DNA of 64,000 nt from an uncultured Mailhella sp. (GTDB lineage: Bacteria; Desulfobacterota; Desulfovibrionia; Desulfovibrionales; Desulfovibrionaceae), in the NCBI RefSeq assembly GCF_944324995.1, contig NZ_CALUYL010000010.1, forward strand, positions 17,942 to 81,941, given 5' to 3'. A program made the position numbers and the translations under genes. Of this stretch, positions 25,108 through 33,622 are shown piece after piece. Each line of letters starts with the position of its first letter. The first letter of the stretch is position 1. The notes below the pieces were generated by a model. That model was not told where the DNA came from, made no database searches, and saw only the letters and a program-made list of their open reading frames with translations.

Positions 25108-25626
25108 ATGTTGAATAAAGTCATGATCATCGGCCATCTCGGCGCTGACCCTGAACTGCGCTATACCCAGAGCGGTTCTCCCGTGACCACGCTGCGTATT
25201 GCTACGGATGAATCATATACCGACAGGGACGGCAATCGCGTGGAGCGCACGGAATGGCATCGCGTTGTCGTGTTCCAGCGCGCGGCGGAAAACTGCAATC
25301 AGTACCTCCGCAAGGGCAGCTTGGTGTACGTGGAAGGCAAGCTTTCCACCCGCAAGTGGCAGGATCAGAACGGTCAGGACCGCTACACCACGGAAATCCG
25401 CGCCGACCGCGTGCAGTTCCTTGATCGTCGCAACGGCGGCGCTCCCGCCGACGGCGACAACATGGGCTATGCGCCCCGGCAGTCGGCTCCCCGTCCTGCG
25501 CAGGCTTCCCGCCCCGCTCCGCAGCGTCGCGCGCCTCAGCAGCAGCCGCAGCAGCAGGACAGCTACGAAGATCTCGGCCCCGCCTTCCCGTCGGAAGCGA
25601 GCACCATGGACGACATTCCCTTCTAG
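25108..25626 (+). CDS. ssb: Single-stranded DNA-binding protein
   Basis: The 172-residue protein has the SSB OB-fold at residues 1-108: [60 protein letters not shown] and [14 protein letters not shown] Pro/Gln/Arg-rich low-complexity linker follows, then the acidic tip MDDIPF that docks SSB-binding partners in replication and repair. GAGGA precedes the ATG. The gene is monocistronic with a terminator 45 bases downstream. Confidence 0.97.
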   Translation: MLNKVMIIGHLGADPELRYTQSGSPVTTLRIATDESYTDRDGNRVERTEWHRVVVFQRAAENCNQYLRKGSLVYVEGKLSTRKWQDQNGQDRYTTEIRADRVQFLDRRNGGAPADGDNMGYAPRQSAPRPAQASRPAPQRRAPQQQPQQQDSYEDLGPAFPSEASTMDDIPF

Positions 25627-25670
25627 TCGTCGGTTGTGATCCGGCCTGAATCCGGACATCGTTTTTGCAG

Positions 25671-25703
25671 CGCAGCGCGGCTTCGGTCGCGCTGCGTTTT
25701 TTT
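25671..25703 (+). terminator. Intrinsic terminator after ssb
   Basis: CGCAGCGCG (25671-25679), loop GCTTCGGT, CGCGCTGCG (25688-25696), then seven T. Confidence 0.92.
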
Positions 25704-26163
25704 GCGCCCGAACATCGGACAGCGTTTCTCCGTCTGCCTGAGTTGACGGCAGATCATGCGTTTCGACTGAGGCGCGGCTGCCGCGCGTCGTTAGCGGCAA
25801 TCATGCAAAGAGCAGAGTCGTTTTGCCGGTCAACAACCGAAGTTCAGAGCCGACGCGGAAGCAGGGAAACATCCAGGCAACGCGCCGACCGCAGTATGAG
25901 AGAATCTTGGCTGTCTGCCGAAGGTTGCCTGTTATGAGGGGGCAGGCGCGATGCCGCACCTGTTCCGACGGGGGCTTCGCAGTCGTCCGGTGACGCTTCC
26001 GCGATGGCGGCGACGTCGGGAGTCTTTCAGTAGTGATTTTTTTCGGCACGACGGGGAAAGAAGCTCGACAATCCGTTGTGCCGCGCTGGAGCATCATTGC
26101 TCGGGAATGGCCCTGCGCAGGGCGTGCGCGCGGGCAAGGGGGGGGACGCTTCCGGCATCGGAC
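25704..26163. other. Gene-free spacer
   Basis: About 460 bases between the ssb terminator and the tRNA-Glu terminator. Open frames are present but lack start signals and protein-like composition. I see no repeat or RNA structure. Confidence 0.5.
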
Positions 26164-26200
26164 AAAGAAAAAGCCCCATGCTGTTTTGCAGCATGGGGCT
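26164..26200 (-). terminator. Terminator of tRNA-Glu
   Basis: Read leftward: AGCCCCATGCTG (26200-26189), loop CAAAA, CAGCATGGGGCT (26183-26172), then TTTTTCTTT. A perfect 12-bp stem. Confidence 0.92.
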
Positions 26201-26211
26201 GATATTCTTTA

Positions 26212-26287
26212 TGGTGTCACCAACGGGATTCGAACCCGTCTTGGAGGCTTGAGAGGCCTCTGTCCTAACCGGATAGACGATGGTGAC
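26212..26287 (-). tRNA. tRNA-Glu (anticodon CTC)
   Basis: Read leftward, GTCACCA at the 5' end pairs with TGGTGAC near the 3' end. The anticodon arm is AGGC-CTCTCAA-GCCT, giving anticodon CTC for codon GAG. The T arm is ACGGG-TTCGAAT-CCCGT. Discriminator A and an encoded CCA end at 26212. Length is 76 with CCA. Confidence 0.95.
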
Positions 26288-26311
26288 CTGTCGTTCACTC
26301 GACGGATGGAC

Positions 26312-26338
26312 TTTATAGGGAGAGTCCTGTCGTGTCAA
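26312..26338 (-). promoter_or_regulatory. Promoter of tRNA-Glu
   Basis: Read leftward: -35 TTGACA (26338-26333) and -10 TATAAA (26317-26312), separated by 15 bases. This is slightly short, but both hexamers are near consensus and it lies 25 bases before the tRNA 5' end. Confidence 0.65.
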
Positions 26339-26341
26339 GCA

Positions 26342-26941
26342 TTATTTTTCGCTTTTGAACCAGGACGCCAGTTCCGGGGCCTGCAGCAGCAGAGAGGCGA
26401 TCATGTCGTTGCCCGCGGGGCCGGGATGCACGCCGTCGGAGAGGTCCTTCACGTAGTCCATGTTCAGAAGGGGATGGAAGATGTCCACGAAAGGCACGTC
26501 GATGGCGCGGCAGATGGAGGCGTAGGCCGTACACAGGACGTCGAGGCGCTGACGGTGTTCGTCGTCAGCCACGGGGGGCGCGCTGACGAGAGCCGTGCAG
26601 CCGTACGTTTTGGCCTTCAGAAGAATTTCGCGGGCGTTGGCGGAGGATTCGCCCACCGGAACATTGGGAGAACCCTTGGGAGCGGCCATGTCCACGGTGC
26701 CGAAGCAGAACAGCAGGCAGGAAGGCACGCCGTCGATGACTCTTGCCTTGAATTCGGCTTCCCAGCGATCGAGAATCATGCGGCTGGAGTTCTTGCGAAC
26801 GCCCATATTGTAGAAGGTGTCGGGCGGAAGGCAGAGTCCTGCCTCGGCGGCCTTTTTGGCCAGACGGGCCACCCAGCCGCCCGCAGGGGCGTCGTTCACG
26901 CCGAGCGTGACGGAATCGCCGAAGAAATGAAAGATCTTCAT
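26342..26941 (-). CDS. SGNH/GDSL-type hydrolase
   Basis: The 199-residue protein has the SGNH blocks in order: block I GDSVTLG with nucleophile Ser10, block II NMGVRKNSS (Gly near residue 50), a block III-like FGTVDMA where the usual GxND reads GTVD, and block V DGVHPGPAG with the Asp/His pair near residue 178. No signal peptide is present, so it is probably cytoplasmic. The family includes esterases and lipases of many substrates. The start at 26941 is supported by AGGA upstream. Confidence 0.85.
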   Translation of the reverse strand: MKIFHFFGDSVTLGVNDAPAGGWVARLAKKAAEAGLCLPPDTFYNMGVRKNSSRMILDRWEAEFKARVIDGVPSCLLFCFGTVDMAAPKGSPNVPVGESSANAREILLKAKTYGCTALVSAPPVADDEHRQRLDVLCTAYASICRAIDVPFVDIFHPLLNMDYVKDLSDGVHPGPAGNDMIASLLLQAPELASWFKSEK

Positions 26942-27183
26942 GGAACATCCTTTATGGTTGGGAACGTGCGTCTGCAGTGCAAAGCGGCCCTGCGTCCGAA
27001 GTGCAGGCCGCGCATGCTGCAAGCGGTTTAACTAGCATGTTCCCCGGGCGCTGCCAAGAAGAGCGGCCCGGCCTCGCTCCGGCAGGCCGATGCCCGCCGG
27101 AAAACGAACGGACTTGAAAAGGGCCTGCCTTGCTGCTACGTTCCTTTTCCCGAAAGAAGACAGAAAAGAGGCAGGAGGCAGCC

Positions 27184-27738
27184 ATGGAAGGCGATAAGAA
27201 CAAGGATTTGCTGAAAGAGCTTGCGGAGTACAGAAGCGGACTTCAAAACCTGCTGGCGTCGGAAGCCGTGAAGGCCGGATTTCTGAAGGATGCCGTGCGC
27301 AGCATTCCGGAGCTCACGGGACTGGTGCGCACGTTTTTTGAGCACTGCATCCGGGAATATCACTCGCTGTACGATCATGTGGAGCCGCTGGCCGTGCTCG
27401 GCTCCTGCTGCTTTGCTGGGGCCGCGGCCGCCAATTTGTGGGAAGCGGTAGGGGAAGAGCTGCTGAAGAGCAATCTTTTTGCGCTGCTTTCCCGCGAGCG
27501 CGGCATGAAATTTCTTGACGATACGGCGCTGGAGCTTGCCGGAATGCCGGGCGGAACGCCTGCCGGAGACCGGCTGGCGGCGTGCATCAAGGGCAACTGG
27601 AGCATCATGGCGCTTGCCACCTGGAGCGGAACGGTCAAGAATCGTCAGCCCGAGGAGGCCATGCTGTTTCTTCAGGCCACGGCGCAGGTGCTGTTCATTG
27701 TTGGCGAAGCCGTTGTGCTGGCCGGAAAGGAGAACTGA
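27184..27738 (+). CDS. Conserved-looking protein of unknown function
   Basis: A 184-residue protein with a strong ribosome-binding site (AGGAGG, 7 bases upstream). It begins with a charged helical segment (residues 1-30), followed by mostly helical sequence with several Ala/Gly-rich hydrophobic stretches (about 74-95 and 160-180), more like a buried helical core than classic membrane spans. No motif is recognised. The next gene starts one base after its stop, so the two form an operon. Confidence 0.65.
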   Translation: MEGDKNKDLLKELAEYRSGLQNLLASEAVKAGFLKDAVRSIPELTGLVRTFFEHCIREYHSLYDHVEPLAVLGSCCFAGAAAANLWEAVGEELLKSNLFALLSRERGMKFLDDTALELAGMPGGTPAGDRLAACIKGNWSIMALATWSGTVKNRQPEEAMLFLQATAQVLFIVGEAVVLAGKEN

Positions 27739-27739
27739 C

Positions 27740-28099
27740 ATGTCGATGTCTCCTTCCATGCTGCTGCGCGCCGGAGTGGACAAGCTGCTGAAAAGCGACG
27801 CCGTGATGGGCGCGCTGCGTCGTCAGGCGGGGCGCTATGTGGACGTGCTGGATCTCGGCTGCGCGACGGGCGGCGTGACGGCGCTGGTTCGGCCTCTGGG
27901 CTTTGAGGAAGAGGTGTGCATTGTGCTCAGCCGTGCCGAAGTGGACGAGCAGGGCGCATGGATACGTCCCACGGAGATTTCTGCGGATCGGGAAAGCGTA
28001 GATGCGCTTCTCCGGGATTTCGTGCTGGGAAGGACGTTTGCGCTCCCCGCCATGGCAAGACCGTTTGCGGGCATGCTGCGCAAGCTGCTCGGCGACTGA
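27740..28099 (+). CDS. Small protein of unknown function
   Basis: The 119-residue protein is translated from an ATG one base after the upstream stop (TGA-C-ATG), with GGAG nearby. Residues 30-55 contain DVLDLGCATGGVTALVRPLG, which superficially resembles the glycine motif I of methyltransferases, but the rest of that fold is missing and the length is too short. The C terminus is basic. Function unknown; the tight linkage to the preceding gene suggests the two act together. Confidence 0.6.
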   Translation: MSMSPSMLLRAGVDKLLKSDAVMGALRRQAGRYVDVLDLGCATGGVTALVRPLGFEEEVCIVLSRAEVDEQGAWIRPTEISADRESVDALLRDFVLGRTFALPAMARPFAGMLRKLLGD

Positions 28100-28143
28100 T
28101 CGCCGGGCCGGACTCGCCGCGCCCGGGTCGATGCCTGACGAAG

Positions 28144-28980
28144 CTAGCGGATGACGATGGAGATGGTTCGTCTATCCCTCTGAACGACGTTGCATTCTCC
28201 GGGCTTTTCGCTCAGGGGAAAGGTGAGCACGGTGTTGCCGTTGCGCACGTCCGACTGCATGTCTTTGATGAGCGTTGTCTGCGGATGCCGGTTGGAAACG
28301 TTCCACAGTCCCTGCATCGTGACTTCATAGCGCAGCGGATCGGAAAGAAGCTGACCTTCCGCCGTGAGGGAAGAGCCTTCCCCCGCAATGTCGAGCTGCA
28401 TGGAGTCTTTTTTCAGATCCATGGAAGTCCAGGTCTTTTTCGCCCGCGCCGGAGCTGCGGCGCTGCGAGGCGAGTCGGCGGAAACGTGGCCCGGGGCGTT
28501 CTTTGCCTGGGGCGCGGCGTTTGCCGGGGCGGCGGGCGTCTGACCGGCGGCCGCGGCATCTTTCGGCGCTGCGGGCTTGGGCGTATTATCCTGCGTTTCT
28601 GCGGCGTTGGCGGAGGATGGCGTCTGATTTTCGGGCGCAGGCGGCGTCAACGTCGATGACTTCGGCGACTCTCCGGCGTTTTTCTTATCTTCCGCGGCCT
28701 TTTGCGCAGGTTCCGGCAGAGATGAGGCGGTTACGCCGCTCATGGCTCCGCTGACGCTGCCTTTCGGCGCATCGACCTCGCACAGGGCTTCGGCGGGATA
28801 ATCGCAGAAATTTTCCAGACGGATGCGCGAGGCTTCCAGGGAGGCCCGCAGCTCACGATTCTGGCGCTCCAGCCTTTTTCCCTCTTCCCAGGATTGAAAG
28901 AACAGCCAGGAGCCGCAGGCTACGGCAAGGACAAGGGCGGCGACGCTTGCTCCGACGAGAGTAATGAAAATCCTGTTCAT
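28144..28980 (-). CDS. Membrane-anchored protein at end of T3SS block
   Basis: A 278-residue protein. One N-terminal membrane helix (about residues 5-28) is followed by a short coiled coil (30-60) and a long low-complexity linker (about 75-185) rich in Ala, Pro, Lys and Ser. The C-terminal 90-residue beta-rich domain, from about 190, resembles AMIN-type domains in its alternating pattern and may bind cell-wall or secretion components. It is the last leftward gene after the SLT transglycosylase, 65 bases downstream. A role in localising the secretion machine is only an inference. Confidence 0.65.
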   Translation of the reverse strand: MNRIFITLVGASVAALVLAVACGSWLFFQSWEEGKRLERQNRELRASLEASRIRLENFCDYPAEALCEVDAPKGSVSGAMSGVTASSLPEPAQKAAEDKKNAGESPKSSTLTPPAPENQTPSSANAAETQDNTPKPAAPKDAAAAGQTPAAPANAAPQAKNAPGHVSADSPRSAAAPARAKKTWTSMDLKKDSMQLDIAGEGSSLTAEGQLLSDPLRYEVTMQGLWNVSNRHPQTTLIKDMQSDVRNGNTVLTFPLSEKPGECNVVQRDRRTISIVIR

Positions 28981-29045
28981 GATGGGCAGATCCGGCGTTT
29001 TTGCTTGCTTTTTGATGGGGCGGTCGAGAGCGTTTCTCCCTTGCG

Positions 29046-29756
29046 TCAGGGAAGTTTTTCATTTCCGGCGCTCCGGTCGGCGGAGTCTTCCTGATGCGCC
29101 GCCACCTGACGGAGATATTCCCGGGTTTCGGGGAACGGCGGAACGCCGCCGTATTTCTCCACGTTGGCCGGGCCTGCGTTGTAGGCGGCAAGGGCCAGCT
29201 CCAGCGAGCCGAACCTGTCGAGCTGACGGCGCAGATAGGCGCTTCCGGCCATGACGTTGGCTTCGGGATCATAGGGATTTTCGAGCCCCAGCTCCTTCTG
29301 CGTCTCGGGCATGATCTGCATGGCTCCCCGCGCTCCCTTGGGGGACACTGCGTGCGCCTGAAACGCGGATTCCGTGCGGATGACCGCGGCAATGAGCGCC
29401 TCGGGCAGCGCGTAGGCCCGGGCGGCCTTGCGGATGATGCGTTTCCATTCTTCCGGAGCCGTGTACACCCTGCCGCTTTTGAGCGCGTCGGCCAGTTCCG
29501 GCGAGATCATGGGCCTCGGCATGGCGAGCAGCCGCGCCGAAGGCGAAAGACTGGCCACATCCATGCTGTTGATGAGAAATTCGTGCTCCGTCTTTCGTTC
29601 CAGCGCGCTGGTCTCCGTTACGCTGACCTCTTCCGAAAGAATGCGGCCGGCCTGCGCCGGACAGGGCTGGGCAGCGGCGGCGACAAGCGTCCAGAGTGCG
29701 CCTGCCAGGGCAACGCGCAGCCGTGTTTTACGTCCGGAGCAATCGTTCGTCGGCAC
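29046..29756 (-). CDS. T3SS-associated lytic transglycosylase (SLT domain)
   Basis: The 236-residue secreted protein has a signal peptide ending near residue 36 (AQA). The SLT domain covers about 105-220: ALIAAVIRTESAF with the catalytic Glu, SPKGARGAMQIMPET, NVMAGSAYLRRQLDRFG and ALAAYNAGPANV, all diagnostic. Enzymes of this type open peptidoglycan for type III injectisomes. The GTG at 29756 is used because AGGA lies 8 bases upstream and it comes just three bases after the upstream stop. It is in line with the kinase and STAS genes, which supports co-expression with the secretion system. Confidence 0.88.
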   Translation of the reverse strand: MPTNDCSGRKTRLRVALAGALWTLVAAAAQPCPAQAGRILSEEVSVTETSALERKTEHEFLINSMDVASLSPSARLLAMPRPMISPELADALKSGRVYTAPEEWKRIIRKAARAYALPEALIAAVIRTESAFQAHAVSPKGARGAMQIMPETQKELGLENPYDPEANVMAGSAYLRRQLDRFGSLELALAAYNAGPANVEKYGGVPPFPETREYLRQVAAHQEDSADRSAGNEKLP

Positions 29757-29759
29757 GGG

Positions 29760-30185
29760 TCAATCCTGTTCGGGCAGGGAGAAATAGACGTCGATGCGGT
29801 TGGCGCCGTCTTCCCGGGAGTAGGCCTGATGCGTGGTCACGTTGCGGATGAGGTAGATGCCGAGGCCCCCGATGGGACGGCTTTCCGCATCCAGCGAGAT
29901 GTCGGGCGAGGGCGCTTCGGCAAAGGGATTGAAGGGCGATCCCCAGTCTCTGACGGAAAAGCAGAGCATGTCCTCTCCGTCGAAAAACACCTCGCGCAGG
30001 GCGATTTCCGCGTTCCCGGTGGTTCCCTCGGGGTAGGCGTAGCTGAACACGTTGACCAGCAGCTCTTCCGTCACGAGTTCCACGTTGAGAAGGGCGGGAA
30101 GAAAGCGGGGAGGAATGTTTTCGGAAAGAAAGCTGTTGACGGCGGCAAGCTGTTCCAATCGTGCAGGAACATGAAGCTGTGGCAT
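29760..30185 (-). CDS. RsbW-like serine kinase/anti-sigma ATP-binding protein
   Basis: The 141-residue GHKL ATPase has an N box EELLVNVFSYAY near residue 39, a G1-type DWGSPFNP near 79, and a G2-type GGLGIYLIRN near 105. The size fits the RsbW/SpoIIAB class, which phosphorylate a STAS antagonist and release or hold a target. AGGAG lies 5 bases before the ATG. It sits 102 bases after the STAS gene, and a matching RsbU-like phosphatase lies at the far end of the same island. The arrangement recalls BtrU/BtrV/BtrW of Bordetella type III secretion. Confidence 0.85.
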   Translation of the reverse strand: MPQLHVPARLEQLAAVNSFLSENIPPRFLPALLNVELVTEELLVNVFSYAYPEGTTGNAEIALREVFFDGEDMLCFSVRDWGSPFNPFAEAPSPDISLDAESRPIGGLGIYLIRNVTTHQAYSREDGANRIDVYFSLPEQD

Positions 30186-30287
30186 GAGGCCTCCTGCGGC
30201 ATGGATGATGGCTGGGCTTGCAGAACGCGCGCCGCACATGCGGCGACGAGGCGTTCTGTGCGCAATGTTGAGAACGAAAACAAAGAC

Positions 30288-30623
30288 TCAGCGCATGCCG
30301 GCCAGGGCTTCGTCGAGGGTGGGATACACCTTGAGAATGGAAGTGAAGCCGGAAAGCTTGAACATGTCCGCCACCATGTTCTGCATGGAGCAGAAGGCCA
30401 GCGCCGTTCCCGCGCTCTTGCAGGCCTTGCCCATGGTGAGTATGCCGCGGAGCCCTGCGGAGCTGATGTATTCCAGCCCCTCGAGATCAATGATGATGCG
30501 CCCGGAGCCGGACTTCAAGAGCTTCTGGCATTCCTCGTTGAATTCCGTCACGGTGGTGGCGTCCATGCGGCCGGAAATCTTGGTGACGGACACGCCGTCC
30601 TGAATGGTGGTATTGATCTGCAC
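30288..30623 (-). CDS. STAS anti-sigma factor antagonist (RsbV-like)
   Basis: A 111-residue STAS domain protein. It has LEGLEYISSAGLRGIL, in which Ser55 matches the serine phosphorylated by RsbW-type kinases. GTG start at 30623 with GGAGG six bases upstream. It follows sctR by 16 bases and precedes the RsbW-like gene, so it is part of the leftward secretion operon. In partner switching the unphosphorylated form binds the kinase; the island phosphatase should reset it. Confidence 0.9.
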   Translation of the reverse strand: MQINTTIQDGVSVTKISGRMDATTVTEFNEECQKLLKSGSGRIIIDLEGLEYISSAGLRGILTMGKACKSAGTALAFCSMQNMVADMFKLSGFTSILKVYPTLDEALAGMR

Positions 30624-30639
30624 GGGAAACCTCCGTTGA

Positions 30640-31290
30640 TTACTGATAACTGAGCAGCAGGCCCTGACTGATTTTCAGCCAGCCGTCAAGCGTGACGAAG
30701 AGCAGCAGCTTGAAGGGCAGGGAAATGGTGGTGGGCGAAACCATCATCATGCCCATGGCCAGCAGGATGTTCGAGATGATGAGGTCGATGGCCACGAAGG
30801 CCAGATAGAGGACAAAGCCTATCTGAAAGGCCTTGGTGAGTTCGGAAATGGTGAAGGCCGGAATCATGATGAGCAGGTTGTCCCTGCTTATCAGGTTGTG
30901 GCGCTCCGCGGGCCAGATGCGCTTGGCCGTGCCCATGAACATGTTGGTGACCTTTTCGTCGGAATTGGCGGCAAGAAAGCGCTTGAGCGGCGGAGAGGCC
31001 TGTTCGGCCACGCTCAGCACGTCCGCAAAGCCGGGCTGAGGCGGCAGCGTGATGTTTTTGACGATGTCGGCGGTGTCCATGGCCACGGGAGCCATGATGA
31101 ACACGCTGAGAATGATGGCGAGCCCGTTCATGACCATGGTCGGCGGCACCTGCTGCACGCCGAGAGCATTGCGCACGAGCGATGTGACCACCACGATTTT
31201 GACGTAGGAGGTCACCATCATGAGGAAAAAGGGGGCCAGTCCGAGCAGGGACAGACCGGCCATGAGATACAGCGGATTGATGTCGGGCAT
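30640..31290 (-). CDS. sctR: T3SS export apparatus protein SctR
   Basis: The 216-residue inner-membrane protein has the SctR/FliP pattern: LLGLAPFFLMMVTSYVKIVVV near residue 15, RNALGVQQVPPTMVMNGLAIIL, and the C-terminal FVAIDLIISNILLAMGMMMVSPTTISLPFKLLLFV. Four hydrophobic segments are visible. SctR forms the pentameric core of the export gate with SctS and SctT. It follows sctQ as in yscQ-yscR; sctS, T and U are in the divergent block, unlike Yersinia where R-S-T-U are contiguous. Confidence 0.96.
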   Translation of the reverse strand: MPDINPLYLMAGLSLLGLAPFFLMMVTSYVKIVVVTSLVRNALGVQQVPPTMVMNGLAIILSVFIMAPVAMDTADIVKNITLPPQPGFADVLSVAEQASPPLKRFLAANSDEKVTNMFMGTAKRIWPAERHNLISRDNLLIMIPAFTISELTKAFQIGFVLYLAFVAIDLIISNILLAMGMMMVSPTTISLPFKLLLFVTLDGWLKISQGLLLSYQ

Positions 31291-31309
31291 GGAACGCGTC
31301 CGGGCGGCC

Positions 31310-32353
31310 TTACAGCGTTTCAGTGATCTGCACGCCCAGCGTGCCGTTCATATCGACCAGTCGTCCGCGGGCGACGGCCTTGCCGTTGGCCCGGATGGTG
31401 ACGGGCGACGAGGGATCGCTTTCCAGCGCGAAGGCGTAGCCGGGAGCCAGCGCTTCCAGATCGCCCACGGTGATGAGGCGGCGTTCCAGTTCAAAGGTGA
31501 GACGGATGTCGATGTCTTTCAGCTCGGTGTTGTCCATGGACGGTTCCGGTTCTTCGGATAAGGGTGTGGAAAGAATGGCCTGACCGTTTTTGACGGAACA
31601 CGCGGCCGTCAGGCTTGCGCCGTGCCCGCGCCGGAGCCTCAGGGTCAGCGTGTCCGGCGCCGTCCAGGCTTCGGGCAGCAGCACGTCTTCCGGGGCCAGC
31701 GCGGCGACCTCATCCGGTTTCAGCAGAAGATAGCCCGATTCCAGGGTGACTTCAAGAGGAACGGTCGGCAGGATGTCGCGCAGGGGGCCGCTCTCGCGCA
31801 CGGGAAGGGTGCGGAGCAGCGCCGAGAGGCGGCCGGCTTCTTCGGCGCGCAGGGGTGAGAGTCGCAGAAACAGCGTTTGGGCTGGCAGCCCGTTGCATGC
31901 GGAGAGAGAAGCCCTGAGCCCGATGGAGAAGGCCGGAGATTCGCTCGAAGGAAGAAAGGCGGCGTTCTGCACGGTAAGCGGCCTGTTCAGCGCGCCGCGC
32001 AGGGCCGAGAACAGCGGATGCAGCAGCGATTCGAGCAGCGCCCGGCGCACTTCCTCTGGCAACGTGCGCTCGTCGAAGGCGGAGGCGTTGCCTTCCGAGG
32101 CGAAAACGTCGTGACGCAGCAGCGCGGAGGTGTCGTCCGCTTCGAGCAGCCAGGCGTCGCCGTCGATATCGACGGAGAGCGTGCAGGCGGCAGGGAACGT
32201 AGGCGATTCCGGCAGAGGTTCGACAACGATATCGCCGGAGCCGAACGGCGCGCGCCAGGGGCCGGGGCGGAGAATGAGAGCGTTTTGCAGCAGCGCCTTC
32301 TCGCGGGCGAGGAAGGGAAGTTTGAAGGAAGGAAGATAGGCTGGTTCCGCCAT
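31310..32353 (-). CDS. sctQ: T3SS cytoplasmic ring (sorting platform) protein SctQ
   Basis: A 347-residue protein. The C-terminal 75 residues form a SpoA/FliN-type domain (IRLTFELERRLITVGDLEALAPG...VTIRANGKAVARGRLVDMNG), the defining part of YscQ-type sorting-platform proteins. The N-terminal 270 residues are less conserved, with a first SpoA-like region near 200-260. It is placed between sctP and sctR, as in yscP-yscQ-yscR. An internal ATG at 31537 could give a separate C-terminal product (75 residues) as described for YscQ and SsaQ, but the ribosome-binding site there is weak. Confidence 0.88.
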   Translation of the reverse strand: MAEPAYLPSFKLPFLAREKALLQNALILRPGPWRAPFGSGDIVVEPLPESPTFPAACTLSVDIDGDAWLLEADDTSALLRHDVFASEGNASAFDERTLPEEVRRALLESLLHPLFSALRGALNRPLTVQNAAFLPSSESPAFSIGLRASLSACNGLPAQTLFLRLSPLRAEEAGRLSALLRTLPVRESGPLRDILPTVPLEVTLESGYLLLKPDEVAALAPEDVLLPEAWTAPDTLTLRLRRGHGASLTAACSVKNGQAILSTPLSEEPEPSMDNTELKDIDIRLTFELERRLITVGDLEALAPGYAFALESDPSSPVTIRANGKAVARGRLVDMNGTLGVQITETL

Positions 32354-32454
32354 GGCAGTATTCCGGTTTCAAAAGCGTTGTGTGTTGAACGTTGCGGAGC
32401 GCTCCGGCGAAGGGCCGGATTGCCCTGCCGCGCTGAGGGCCCGCCGCGCGGCGA

Positions 32455-33099
32455 TCAGTCGTTGCCGAACGTCGCTTCCATGTAGCCGCGCGAGCGGCGG
32501 TTGGCGTCGTTGTCCTCTCTGTCCGCCTCTCTTGTCACGGTGACGCGCACTTCGTTGTTTTCCATGTTTTCCAGCATGGTCTTCAGCGTTCCCTGGGAGG
32601 CGACGAGCGTTTGGAACGCCGAGGCGTCGGTGCTGGCAAGCGTGACGGAGAGCAGGCCGCCCGCGTCGCGCTGAAGAATGATTTCCGTGCCGGGAAGCGT
32701 GTGACTTCCCAGGGAAAGCCGCACCTCGTGGCCGCCGTTTTCCGGCGTGGAAACGAGAATGCGCTCCACAAGCTGCGCAAGCTCGGCGCCGTCGGTCTCG
32801 GCCGGGGCAGGGGCGGACGAGGCGCTCTGCACCTGCTCCATGCGGCCGGAAAAAAGGCTTTCCAGCGGACTGGTCATGCCGCCGAGAGGCGAGGCGTCGC
32901 TTTCGGGGGCGCTTTGGTCGTCGTGTCTGGACTCGCCGCTTTCAAGGTCGTGCCTGCCGGAGCTCCTTTCTTCCAGTTTTCTCAGAAAGAGGTCGGAACT
33001 TTCCTTGTCGCAGGGCAGGGGAGTCTGATCGCTGCGGTCGGCGCGGACGCTTTCCTGCGCGGATGAAGGTTCGGAAAATCGCACATGAAGGTTGCTCAT
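32455..33099 (-). CDS. sctP: T3SS needle-length/substrate-switch protein SctP (HpaP/YscP-like)
   Basis: A 214-residue protein. The first 110 residues are hydrophilic and disordered-looking (Ser, Glu, Asp, Arg). The C-terminal half is globular, with a pattern of the type ILVSTPENGGHEVRLSL...GTEIILQRDAGGLLSVTL and a later hydrophobic helix, resembling the T3S4-type domain of YscP/HpaP proteins that switch export substrates when the needle is complete. Assignment relies on position between sctO and sctQ as well as this pattern. AAGGAG lies before the ATG. Confidence 0.75.
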   Translation of the reverse strand: MSNLHVRFSEPSSAQESVRADRSDQTPLPCDKESSDLFLRKLEERSSGRHDLESGESRHDDQSAPESDASPLGGMTSPLESLFSGRMEQVQSASSAPAPAETDGAELAQLVERILVSTPENGGHEVRLSLGSHTLPGTEIILQRDAGGLLSVTLASTDASAFQTLVASQGTLKTMLENMENNEVRVTVTREADREDNDANRRSRGYMEATFGND

Positions 33100-33119
33100 G
33101 CTGTACTCCTTGGGAAGCC

Positions 33120-33620
33120 TCAGGCGTCTTCGCCCTCGGCTTCGGCGCCTTTTCTGGAAATGGGACGGAATTCCTCAAGTTCGAGATCTTCCTGATGTTC
33201 CGCCTCCTTTTTGGCTTCCTCTTTCCAGATGTCCTTGTGGGCCTGAATTTTGGAGGTGTTTTTGCTGGCGGTCTTGACGGCCTCCCGGGCGCGGGTCAGC
33301 TCGTCGCGGCGCTGCGCTGCGCTTTTTTCGGCGTCGGATACGGCCTGCCTGCGAGCGTCTTCCTCCACGGCCAGAAGCGCAAGGCCCGCCTTGAACGCAT
33401 CCAGATCTTCGAGGCTCAGGGCCTTGTTCATGATGGACGCATAGCGGCGGTCCTCTTCTTCCTTACGCCACGCGCGGTACTCTTCCAGCTCCTTTTTTCT
33501 GGTTTCCACGGCCTGCTCGGCCTCGCGCAGCTTCTCTTCCGCATCCCGCACCTGGCGTTTGGCGCTTTCCTCGCGGTACTCGCGAACGGTGAGCAGGGCT
33601 TCAAGAGGATACGGTTCCAC
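33120..33620 (-). CDS. sctO: T3SS stalk protein SctO
   Basis: The 166-residue protein is almost wholly a charged alpha-helical coiled coil (residues about 8-145) rich in Glu, Lys, Arg and Ala, the hallmark of YscO/FliJ stalk proteins that sit in the ATPase ring. It starts with GTG two bases after the sctN stop; the N terminus EPYPLEALLTVREYREESA is YscO-like. Position directly after sctN is diagnostic. No strong ribosome-binding site is visible, so translation may be coupled to sctN. Confidence 0.85.
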   Translation of the reverse strand: MEPYPLEALLTVREYREESAKRQVRDAEEKLREAEQAVETRKKELEEYRAWRKEEEDRRYASIMNKALSLEDLDAFKAGLALLAVEEDARRQAVSDAEKSAAQRRDELTRAREAVKTASKNTSKIQAHKDIWKEEAKKEAEHQEDLELEEFRPISRKGAEAEGEDA

Positions 33621-33622
33621 GG

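Noticed and set aside
26212..26287. tRNA-Glu as an attachment site for an integrated element
   Set aside because: No integrase gene and no second copy of the tRNA 3' end were seen in the window.
27740..28099. SAM-dependent methyltransferase
   Set aside because: Only a motif-I-like glycine segment is present; at 119 residues the fold cannot be complete.
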